NCBI RefSeq assembly: GCF_006874475.1
Contig: NZ_VIRM01000044.1
Coordinates: 1-64,000, forward strand
Source of the DNA: Microbispora hainanensis
GTDB lineage: Bacteria > Actinomycetota > Actinomycetes > Streptosporangiales > Streptosporangiaceae
Direction: 5' to 3'
DNA: 64,000 bases
Positions 18,773 through 25,791 of the stretch are shown in pieces. Numbering within the stretch: the stretch's first letter is position 1; each line of letters begins with the position of its first letter. The notes beneath the pieces were generated by a model. That model did not search any database and was not told the origin of the DNA. It saw only the letters and a program-made list of their open reading frames with translations. A program made the position numbers and the translations under genes.

Positions 18773-21619
18773 ATGCAGTCGATGACAGGAAGGCTACGCG
18801 GGGCGCTACGCGCCACCGTGGCCGTGCTGCTGGTGTGCGTGGCGCTTCCGGCGCTGTGGCTGTCGCCGGCCGAGGCGGCCGCCGCGCCGCGGCCCGGGGC
18901 ACAGACCACGCCACAGAGCACGCCACAGACCGAGGCGCGGCAAGAGGCGCGGCAAGAGGCTCGGCAACTGGTGAACCAGGCGGCGGCGCAGGTGCTCACC
19001 TGGACCGCCGACAACAGCATCACCGCGTACAAGGACACCCCGGCCACGGCGGTCGCGGGACCCGCGACGATCGTCTTCGAGAACAGCATGGCGACCGGCA
19101 GCACGTTCGGGATGACGCACACGCTGACCTTCGACACGACGACGCCCGGATACAACCACGACGTCAACGTCAACGTCATCGCCAGCCCATACGACGCGGA
19201 CGGCGGCCGGCACGAGATCCAGGTGAACCTCACCCCCGGCGTCTACCGCTTCTTCTGCGCGATCCCCGGGCACCAGATGGTGGGCGAGCTCGTGGTCACC
19301 GCCGGCGGCCCCACCGACACGACCGCGCCGCAGGTGTCCGCCAACGTGTCGGGCGAGAAGGACGCCGACGGCAACTACGTCGGCTCGGCCACGGTGACGG
19401 TCTCGGCGAGCGACACCGAGTCGGGCGTGGACCGGGTGGAGTACGCGCTGGACAACGGGGCGTTCACCACCTACTCCGCTCCCGTGTCGGTGAACCAGGT
19501 GGGCTCCCACACGGTGCAGTATCGGGCGACGGACAAGGCGGGCAACGTCTCGCCGGCCGGGTCGGTGTCGTTCCGGGTGGTCGCGCCGCCGGCGGAGGAC
19601 ACGACCGCGCCACAGGTGTCGGCGCAGGTCACGGGCGACAAGGACGCCGACGGCAACTACGTCGGCTCGGCCACCGTCACGATCGCGGCGAGCGACAGCG
19701 AGTCGGGATTGGACACCGTCGAGTACTCCCTCGACTCGCAGCCGTTCGCGCTCTATTCCAAGGCGTTGACGGTCGACCAGCCGGGGGCGCATCGGGTGAG
19801 CTACCGGGCCACCGACAAGGCGGGCAACACCTCGGCGGTGGCGTCGGTGACGTTCACGATCGTGGTTCCCCCGGCCGAGGACACCACGGCCCCGCAGGTG
19901 TCGGCGCAGGTGTCCGGCGACAAGGACGCCGACGGCAATTATGTGGGATCGGCGACGGTGACGGTCTCGGCGAGCGACACCGAGTCGGGCGTCGACACGG
20001 TGGAGTACGCGCTGGACGACGGGGCGTTCACCGCCTACACGGGACCGATATCGGTCAACACCGCCGGATCGCACGCGGTGAAATACCGGGCGAAGGACAA
20101 GGCGGGCAACACCTCCGACGCCGCGTCGGTGTCGTTCACGGTCGTCGCGCCGGAGCAGGAGGACACGACGGCGCCCGAGGTGTCGGCGCAGGTCTCGGGC
20201 AACAAGGACAGTGACGGCAACTACGTCGGCTCGGCCACGGTCACGGTCTCGGCGACCGACGGTGAGTCGGGGGTGGCCACGGTGGAGTACTCCCTGGACG
20301 GCCGGCCGTTCGGCCTGTACTCCGCGCCGGTGGCGGTGGGCCAGCCGGGGGCGCACACCGTGAGCTACCGGGCGACCGACAAGGCGGGCAACACCTCCGA
20401 CGCCGCGTCGGTGTCGTTCACGGTCGTCGCGCCGGAGCAGAAGGACACCACGCCGCCGCTGGTGTCGGCGCAGGTGTCCGGTGACAAGGACGGCGACGGC
20501 AACTATGTGGGTTCGGCGACGGTGACGGTCTCGGCGAGCGACACCGAGTCGGGTGTGGACCGGGTGGAGTACGCGCTGGACGGCGCGGCCTTCGCGACGT
20601 ACGCGGCTCCGGTCTCCGTGAACGCGGCCGGGGCGCACACGGTGCAGTATCGGGCGACGGACAAGGCGGGCAACGTCTCGCCGGCCGGGTCGGTGTCGTT
20701 CACGGTCGTCGCGCCGGAGCAGGAGGACACCACGGCGCCCGAGGTGTCGGCGCAGGTCTCGGGCGACAAGGACAGTGACGGCAACTATGTGGGTTCGGCG
20801 ACGGTGACGGTCTCGGCGAGTGACAGCGAGTCGGGTGTGGACACGGTCGAGTACTCCCTGGACGGCCAGCCGTTCGCGGTCTACTCGAAGGCGTTGACGG
20901 TCGACCAGCCGGGGGCGCATCGGGTGAGCTACCGGGCCACCGACAAGGCGGGCAACACCTCGGCGGTGGCGTCGGCGACGTTCACCGTGGTGGTGCCGCC
21001 GGACAAGGACACGACGGCCCCGCAGGCGTCGGCCGGCGTCTCGGGCACGAAGGACGCCGACGGCAATTACGTCGGCTCGGCCACCGTGACGGTCTCGGCG
21101 AGCGACACCGAGTCGGGCGTCGACCGGGTGGAGTACGCGCTGGACGGCGCGGCCTTCGCGGTCTACACCGCTCCGATCTCGGTGAACAAGGCCGGGGCGC
21201 ACACGGTGCAGTATCGGGCGACCGACAAGGCGGGCAACGTCTCGCCGGCCGGGTCGGTGTCGTTCACGGTCGTCGCGCCGGAGCAGGAGGACACCACGCC
21301 TCCGCAGGTGTCGGCCCAGCTCGGCGGCAGCATGGACTGGGCGTGGAACTACGTCGGCTCCGCCACGCTCACCATCGCGGCGACCGACGGCGAGTCGGGG
21401 GTGGCCACGGTGGAGTACTCGCTGGACGGCCGGCCGTTCGCGCTGTACGCGAAGCCGGTGGCGGTGGGCCAGCCGGGGGCGCACACCGTGAGCTACCGGG
21501 CCACCGACAAGGCCGGCAACACCTCGGCGGTGGGCACGGCGACGTTCAAGGTCGTCGGCACCGGGCCGGGCTCGGACTGCCCGAAGCCGGGCAAGGGCAA
21601 GGGCTGCAAGGACGGCTGA
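18773..21619 (+). CDS. Cupredoxin-like protein with eight Ig-like repeats
   Basis: A 948-residue exported protein. Signal peptide at about 1-40 (AEAAA), a Thr/Gln/Glu-rich spacer, then a plastocyanin-like domain (about 70-178) whose FFCAIPGHQM segment carries candidate type 1 copper Cys, His and Met, with an upstream His in MTHTL or YNHDV. Eight Ig-like / OmpL47-type repeats of exactly 94 residues follow (182-933), each starting DTTxPxxSA and containing GNYVGSATVT and RATDKAGN. A short basic tail with two Cys ends it; no LPxTG or helix anchor. GAGGTG about 9 nt upstream supports ATG 18773. It lies 108 bp after the ThuA gene with a terminator between, so it may have its own promoter. Likely a cell-surface or extracellular electron-transfer or sugar-binding partner. 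Confidence 0.85.
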   Translation: MQSMTGRLRGALRATVAVLLVCVALPALWLSPAEAAAAPRPGAQTTPQSTPQTEARQEARQEARQLVNQAAAQVLTWTADNSITAYKDTPATAVAGPATIVFENSMATGSTFGMTHTLTFDTTTPGYNHDVNVNVIASPYDADGGRHEIQVNLTPGVYRFFCAIPGHQMVGELVVTAGGPTDTTAPQVSANVSGEKDADGNYVGSATVTVSASDTESGVDRVEYALDNGAFTTYSAPVSVNQVGSHTVQYRATDKAGNVSPAGSVSFRVVAPPAEDTTAPQVSAQVTGDKDADGNYVGSATVTIAASDSESGLDTVEYSLDSQPFALYSKALTVDQPGAHRVSYRATDKAGNTSAVASVTFTIVVPPAEDTTAPQVSAQVSGDKDADGNYVGSATVTVSASDTESGVDTVEYALDDGAFTAYTGPISVNTAGSHAVKYRAKDKAGNTSDAASVSFTVVAPEQEDTTAPEVSAQVSGNKDSDGNYVGSATVTVSATDGESGVATVEYSLDGRPFGLYSAPVAVGQPGAHTVSYRATDKAGNTSDAASVSFTVVAPEQKDTTPPLVSAQVSGDKDGDGNYVGSATVTVSASDTESGVDRVEYALDGAAFATYAAPVSVNAAGAHTVQYRATDKAGNVSPAGSVSFTVVAPEQEDTTAPEVSAQVSGDKDSDGNYVGSATVTVSASDSESGVDTVEYSLDGQPFAVYSKALTVDQPGAHRVSYRATDKAGNTSAVASATFTVVVPPDKDTTAPQASAGVSGTKDADGNYVGSATVTVSASDTESGVDRVEYALDGAAFAVYTAPISVNKAGAHTVQYRATDKAGNVSPAGSVSFTVVAPEQEDTTPPQVSAQLGGSMDWAWNYVGSATLTIAATDGESGVATVEYSLDGRPFALYAKPVAVGQPGAHTVSYRATDKAGNTSAVGTATFKVVGTGPGSDCPKPGKGKGCKDG
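19316..21571 (+). repeat. Eight tandem 282-bp coding repeats
   Basis: Repeats begin at 19316, 19598, 19880, 20162, 20444, 20726, 21008 and 21290. The period is exactly 282 bp with no indels; neighbours share long identical DNA stretches. The last copy is the most diverged (SMDWAWN replaces the usual DKDADGN-type segment). Confidence 0.95.
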
Positions 21620-21634
21620 GCTCGCATCGCCACG

Positions 21635-21668
21635 GGCGGCCTCGGTCCGGCGACGGGCCGGGGCCGCC
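21635..21668 (+). terminator. Hairpin terminator with GCGA loop
   Basis: 15-bp stem (21635-21649 with 21654-21668), complete if two U-G wobble pairs are allowed, closed by a GNRA-type GCGA tetraloop. It lies 15 bp after the repeat-protein stop and also between convergent genes. Confidence 0.7.
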
Positions 21669-21692
21669 TCTTGTCGCCGAGCCGGCCCGCAC

Positions 21693-21977
21693 TCAATCGG
21701 CCCGGAAGGGGTCGTGCTCGGCGAGGAGCTTGTCGAGCCGGGCCTGATCCACGCGGCTGAGGACGCTCGACTCCTCCTGCCGGTCCCGTACGCACTTGGC
21801 AAGCGTGAACGTCGAGGTCACCACGTACATCAGACCGAGGGCGAGGAAGGAGCGCACCCAGGTCGTGACCGGAAGGTAGAGGATGCCGGCGGCCAGGCCC
21901 GCGACGGAGATCGCGAACGAGAGGACCGCCTGGATGTAGAAGGCCGTCGTCGTCGAGGTTTTCACCGGTTGCGTCAT
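21693..21977 (-). CDS. YiaA/YiaB-family two-helix membrane protein
   Basis: A 94-residue inner-membrane protein with two helices (about 13-33 and 40-60). The sequence between them (YLPVTTWVRSFLALGLMYVVTS) and the following FTLAKCVRDRQEE are typical of the yiaA/B two-helix domain. Function of the family is unknown. The remaining 30 residues are charged. It lies 76 bp downstream of the ATP synthase subunit a gene on the same strand, so the two may be co-transcribed. No strong Shine-Dalgarno is visible before the ATG. Confidence 0.8.
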   Translation of the reverse strand: MTQPVKTSTTTAFYIQAVLSFAISVAGLAAGILYLPVTTWVRSFLALGLMYVVTSTFTLAKCVRDRQEESSVLSRVDQARLDKLLAEHDPFRAD

Positions 21978-22053
21978 GGTGTCATCGTCCGCGGCCCGCG
22001 CCTGCGGGACATGAGCGCCGATACTCAGTTACCGGTGAGTACGAGCACCCCGC

Positions 22054-22842
22054 TCAGTGGTCCGGGTGCAGGGCGTTGCCGATGTACATGGCCGCCAGCA
22101 TGGTGAACAGGAACGCCTGCAGGAACTGGATGAATATCTCCAGGGCGGTCAGCACGACGGCCATGGCGACGCTGAGCAGACCCACCGGGACTCCGAGTAT
22201 CGTGGGCTGCTCGACGAGGAACCAGAAGCCCACCGCGCTGAAGAACGCCAGCAGCAGGTGCCCCGCGAACATGTTCGCGAACAGCCGTACGGCGTGCGTG
22301 AACGGCGCGGTGACGAACGTGTAGAGCAGTTCGAGCGGCGCGTACAGGACCAGCGCGAGCGGCTTCGGCAGGCCGGGCGGGAACATCAGGCTTTTGAGAT
22401 ATCCGCCCACCCCGTGGTGCCGGAAGCCGAGATAGAGCTTGATGACGTACGCGACCAGGGCGAACACCACCGGGAACGCGATGTGGGCGTTCACCGGGAA
22501 CTGCACTCCGGGCACCACGCCCAGCAGGTTCCACAGCAGGATCACCGAGAAGAGGCTGAGCAGGAACGGCATCCAGCGCTCGGCGTCCGCGCCGATGAAC
22601 GGCCGGGCCACCTGGTCGCGGACGAACAGGTAGCCGTACTCGCCGAGATGCTGCAGGCCGCGCGGGACGAGGGCCGGCCGCGCGAACGCCCCCCACGCGA
22701 GCGCGCACAGCAGGACCACGCCGACCACGGCCAGCACGACGGGCTTGGTCAGCCAGTAGGGCGCGCCCGCCCAGAGCGGCGGAAAGTCGAACAGCTCGAC
22801 ACCGGGAGCCGTGAATTCGTCCCTGGCGAGGATTGCGGGCAT
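22054..22842 (-). CDS. atpB: F0F1 ATP synthase subunit a, isolated copy
   Basis: A 262-residue polytopic protein with five or six helices, the proton channel subunit of F0. The essential Arg is R186 in APFTHAVRLFANMFAGH, and the last helices keep the Glu and Gln residues of ALEIFIQFLQAF and the MYIGNALH end. ATG 22842 has GAGGGG 8 nt upstream; a longer frame adds 16 unlikely residues. No other ATP synthase genes are nearby: neighbours are a YiaA/B protein and a divergent TetR gene. The normal atp operon begins atpI-atpB-atpE, so this is either a second atpB or a displaced one. Intact key residues suggest function. Confidence 0.85.
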   Translation of the reverse strand: MPAILARDEFTAPGVELFDFPPLWAGAPYWLTKPVVLAVVGVVLLCALAWGAFARPALVPRGLQHLGEYGYLFVRDQVARPFIGADAERWMPFLLSLFSVILLWNLLGVVPGVQFPVNAHIAFPVVFALVAYVIKLYLGFRHHGVGGYLKSLMFPPGLPKPLALVLYAPLELLYTFVTAPFTHAVRLFANMFAGHLLLAFFSAVGFWFLVEQPTILGVPVGLLSVAMAVVLTALEIFIQFLQAFLFTMLAAMYIGNALHPDH

Positions 22843-22910
22843 GGGGAATCCCCTCGACGGGCGGCACAAAACTGCGTATGCCGTACTCACTTTATCGATG
22901 CGAGCCTACA

Positions 22911-22919
22911 TACCGGGTA
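22911..22919. promoter_or_regulatory. Operator-like TACC-G-GGTA
   Basis: A 4+1+4 inverted repeat between the divergent atpB-like and tetR genes, followed by GTACCGTGTAC. Its place suggests a TetR autoregulatory site, but it is short. Confidence 0.3.
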
Positions 22920-22936
22920 CCGTGTACGCAATAGCG

Positions 22937-22980
22937 CGACGACCTGCGACGACCTGTGACAACCTGCGACGACATGGGAC
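22937..22980 (+). repeat. 10-bp tandem repeats before tetR
   Basis: Four consecutive 10-bp units (CGACGACCTG, CGACGACCTG, TGACAACCTG, CGACGACATG) and a partial fifth end at the tetR start. The one-helical-turn period would present identical faces to a DNA-binding protein. Confidence 0.6.
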
Positions 22981-22988
22981 GACTGACG

Positions 22989-23738
22989 ATGACGGGCCAC
23001 GAGAACCTGTGGATGCGACCCGAGCGGCCTGCTCGTGGGCCGCGGCCGAGCTTCAGCCGCGCCGCCCTCGCCGATGCGGCGATCCGCGTCGCCGACGCCG
23101 AGGGACTGGAGGCGATCTCCATGCGACGGCTCGCCGCCGATCTCGGCGCGGGCACGATGTCCCTGTATCGCTACGTGACGAGCAAGGACGAGGTGCTCGA
23201 CCTCATGGTCGACACCGCGGTGCGGGAGTATCTGCCGGAGGACCAGCAGCCGCCGGGCGACTGGGTCGAAGGGCTCCGCCTGCTCGCCTGGCAGGCCCGG
23301 CGCACCATGCTCCGCCACCCGTGGCTCGCGCCGCTCGCGGCCGCGCGACCGCAGGTCGGCCCGAACAGCGCACGCCTGACGGAGACCGCCCTCGGCATGC
23401 TCGACGGTCTCGGCCTGAGCATCGACGAGATGCTGACCTTCGTCGGCGCGGTCTTCGCGTACGTCAACGGCTACACCCAGGGCGAACTGGTCGAGGCCGA
23501 GGCGACGCGGCGGTCGGGGATGACGCTGCAGCAGCGGCTGGCGCAGCACATTTCCTACATCCAGTCGCTCATCGCGACCGGTGAATTTCCCATGCTGGAT
23601 CGGATGACGAAGGAGGCCGGGCGGCACTTCATGAGCTCCGACGAACGCTTCGCGTACGGCCTCGACCGGCTGCTCGACGGCCTGGCCGCCAGTCTGCGGG
23701 CGCGCGGCGCCGCGGATGGGCCCGCAGGGTCACGGTGA
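22989..23738 (+). CDS. TetR-family regulator with TetR_C-like domain
   Basis: A 249-residue regulator. Helix-turn-helix at about 20-65 (AALADAAIRVADAEGLEAIS, then RRLAADLGAGTMSLYRYVTSKDEVL). The C-terminal part (about 85-235) resembles the tetracycline-repressor C-terminal class, with WQARRTMLRHPWLAPLAA and a late F-x-YGLDRLLDGL segment. It is divergent from the atpB-like gene, which with the intergenic dyad suggests that it represses that gene and itself. The ATG at 22989 gives the usual N-terminal length; 22974 is possible, and no strong Shine-Dalgarno precedes either. The ligand is unknown. Confidence 0.85.
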   Translation: MTGHENLWMRPERPARGPRPSFSRAALADAAIRVADAEGLEAISMRRLAADLGAGTMSLYRYVTSKDEVLDLMVDTAVREYLPEDQQPPGDWVEGLRLLAWQARRTMLRHPWLAPLAAARPQVGPNSARLTETALGMLDGLGLSIDEMLTFVGAVFAYVNGYTQGELVEAEATRRSGMTLQQRLAQHISYIQSLIATGEFPMLDRMTKEAGRHFMSSDERFAYGLDRLLDGLAASLRARGAADGPAGSR

Positions 23739-23874
23739 CACGGACGGCCGATCCCGGAGGCGGCCACAGTGCTCGGGCGTCGTTTCGGGCGGGGTCCTGA
23801 GGCGGCGTGGGGGGTCCGGGGTGCGGTTTCGGGTGCGGGTGCGGTCGTGGGACGAGGCCCTGCGGGGGTGCGGC

Positions 23875-24576
23875 TCAGTTCGGAGTGATCTCGTGGAGGC
23901 GGCAGACCTGCCGCCAGACGCGCGCGTCGAGCGTGCCCGCCCTGTCCTGAAAGTCCGAGACGGGCACGCGGACCGGTCCGGTGAGGTCGAGGAAGCTGTT
24001 GTGGTCGGCGTCCGGGTCCCAGGTGCGGGTGGGGATCTCCACGTGGTCCGAGCGGTCGCTGCGATCCTGGCTTGTGATCTTCAGGACTTCGGCGCCGCCC
24101 CGGTGTGTCCTGAGCACCACGCAGGGGCGCACCTTGTGGCCGGGCCCGTCCTCGTAGGGCACGTCGGCCCACCAGATCTCACCCGGACGCGGATCGGCCT
24201 GGGTGGCCGCGCCGCCTGCGCTGCGCCCTCCACCTGGACCTCCACTTGGACCTCTGCCCGCGACTCCACCTGCGACTCCACCTGCGACTCCACCCCGGCC
24301 TCGACCCCGGCCACCATCGCGGGCCCCGGAGCCGGTGCCGCGCGTCGTGTGGGGGGCCGTGCCGCGACCGGGCCTGGTGCCCGGCCGCGCGGTCCCGGCC
24401 GGGGCACGTCCACCGGCCCCTGTGCTCCGGCCGGAGCGGCCCGGCGAGGGGCGCGACGAGGGGCGCGACGAGGGGCGCGGCGCGGACCGCCGCCGCGAGG
24501 TCCCCGGCAGGCGCCCGGCCATCCCGAGCACTCCCAACACGACCAGCACGGCCACCGCCACACCCACCCAGATCAT
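23875..24576 (-). CDS. Membrane-tethered PemK/MazF-fold protein
   Basis: A 233-residue protein with three parts: one N-terminal membrane helix (MIWVGVAVAVLVVLGVLGM, residues 1-20), a linker of about 110 residues made almost only of Arg, Gly, Ser, Pro and Ala, and a MazF/PemK-like domain (about 131-233) with PRPGEIWWADVPY, HKVRPCVVLRTH and a late LTGPVRVPVSDF segment. Soluble MazF toxins cleave mRNA and sit next to an antitoxin gene. Here no antitoxin gene is adjacent and the domain would be held on the cytoplasmic face, so classic toxin behaviour is doubtful. The basic linker could bind nucleic acid. The start is supported by TAGGCT 7 nt upstream. Confidence 0.75.
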   Translation of the reverse strand: MIWVGVAVAVLVVLGVLGMAGRLPGTSRRRSAPRPSSRPSSRPSPGRSGRSTGAGGRAPAGTARPGTRPGRGTAPHTTRGTGSGARDGGRGRGRGGVAGGVAGGVAGRGPSGGPGGGRSAGGAATQADPRPGEIWWADVPYEDGPGHKVRPCVVLRTHRGGAEVLKITSQDRSDRSDHVEIPTRTWDPDADHNSFLDLTGPVRVPVSDFQDRAGTLDARVWRQVCRLHEITPN

Positions 24577-24583
24577 GGCCGAC

Positions 24584-24589
24584 AGCCTA
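24584..24589 (-). promoter_or_regulatory. -10 element TAGGCT, leaderless start
   Basis: On the minus strand TAGGCT ends 7 nt before the ATG at 24576, favouring this start over the longer frame from 24624. Confidence 0.4.
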
Positions 24590-24654
24590 CGGCTCCCCGC
24601 GCCCCGCTTCGCCAGGAAGTCCACCGCCCTGCCCGGCGCGCAGGGCGGCCGAGG

Positions 24655-25665
24655 TCAGGAGCGCGCGTCCCAGGCGGCGAGGATGCGGGCCTCCTTGTCC
24701 GGGTCGATGCCGTGATGCATACGGCCGCCGAAGCTGCGCCGCTCCTCGGGGATGTCCTTCAACCACTCCCAGGTGTCGCGGACGGTCTCCCGCACCGGCC
24801 GGCAGGTGAGACCCGCGGCGATGGCCTTGGCGGAGGAGTGCGTCCACACGCCCTGGTTGTCCGCCTCCGGCGCCCACAGCGGAAGCTCGGTCCACATCTC
24901 CACGCCCTGGTCCACCAGGAAGGCGTCGTCGACCCACACCAGCTCCGCGTCCGAGCCGGTGACCTCCGCACAGTCGTTCAGCCAGTCGCCGTACGTCGTG
25001 TTGGCCTGCACCCCGCCCGTCATGTAGCGGCCGGTGGTGCCCTTGGCCGCATGGTCGAGGGTGAACGCCGCGATGTCCCGGGCGTCGATGAGCTGCATCG
25101 GGAACGCCGGGTTGCCGGGGGCGAGCACCCGCCCGCCTCGGGAGATGCGGGTGAGCCACCAGGGCAGCCGGCCCACGTTCTCGTGCGGGCCGAGGATCAG
25201 GCCGGGCTGGATGACCAGGGCGCCGCCGTCGAAGTGCTGCTCGACCGCCCGCTCGCAGCCGGCTTTCAGCACGCCGTAGTCGCCGAACTCGGCGTCGGCG
25301 TCGGGCGGGCACTTGTGCCGCGGGAAGGTCTCGTCGACGCCCGGCTTGTCGGGCCAGTCCGGATAGGCGGAGATGCTGGAGATGAACGTGTAGTGCGGAG
25401 CGTGCCCCGACAGCGCCCGCACCGACTCCAGGACGACGCGGGGGACGAACCCGCACACGTCGATCACCGCGTCCCACTGCCTGCCGTCGGCGAGCCGCCG
25501 CAGGTCGTCGCTGCTTTCGCGGTCGCCGCGCACCGCCTCCACGCCGGGCAGGTCCGTCCCGCTCCTGCCCCGGTTGAACGTCGTGACCTCATGACCGCGC
25601 CGCAGCGCCTCGTCCACGATGGCGCGCCCGAGGAACACCGAACCGCCGATGACCAGAATTTTCAT
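24655..25665 (-). CDS. NAD-dependent epimerase/dehydratase (extended SDR)
   Basis: A 336-residue cytoplasmic extended-SDR enzyme. The N-terminal Rossmann motif is VIGGSVFLGRAIVDEA with the Asn-Arg of FNRGRS favouring NADP or NAD. Catalytic residues are Ser in SSISAY and the YGVLK pair (Tyr and Lys three residues apart). Related proteins act on nucleotide sugars or isoflavone-like substrates; the exact substrate cannot be told. AAGGA lies 8-9 nt before the ATG. It is followed on the same strand, 78 bp on, by the membrane-tethered MazF-like gene and preceded by the SulP-CA gene, but shared function is not evident. Confidence 0.85.
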   Translation of the reverse strand: MKILVIGGSVFLGRAIVDEALRRGHEVTTFNRGRSGTDLPGVEAVRGDRESSDDLRRLADGRQWDAVIDVCGFVPRVVLESVRALSGHAPHYTFISSISAYPDWPDKPGVDETFPRHKCPPDADAEFGDYGVLKAGCERAVEQHFDGGALVIQPGLILGPHENVGRLPWWLTRISRGGRVLAPGNPAFPMQLIDARDIAAFTLDHAAKGTTGRYMTGGVQANTTYGDWLNDCAEVTGSDAELVWVDDAFLVDQGVEMWTELPLWAPEADNQGVWTHSSAKAIAAGLTCRPVRETVRDTWEWLKDIPEERRSFGGRMHHGIDPDKEARILAAWDARS

Positions 25666-25791
25666 ACGGTCAATCCTTGGCCCGCCCGCGCCGCACGTCT
25701 GCCCGGTTTCACGGTCGGCGGACGTGATCCGCTGACAGCGAAGCCGGGCCGCTCGACCGGCGGCCCGGCCGCGCCGTGGCTCAGCGGGTGC

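Noticed and set aside
19316..21571. Mobile element or CRISPR from the strong repeats
   Set aside because: Repeats are in frame, encode 94-residue Ig-like domains and have no inverted ends or transposase.
18806..21802. 998-codon minus-strand open frame opposite the repeat protein
   Set aside because: Arg/His/Val-rich antisense shadow created by the GC-rich 282-bp repeats; no start signal or recognisable domain.
23875..24654. Toxin-antitoxin pair
   Set aside because: No antitoxin-like gene on either side of the MazF-fold gene; the neighbours are a TetR gene and an epimerase.
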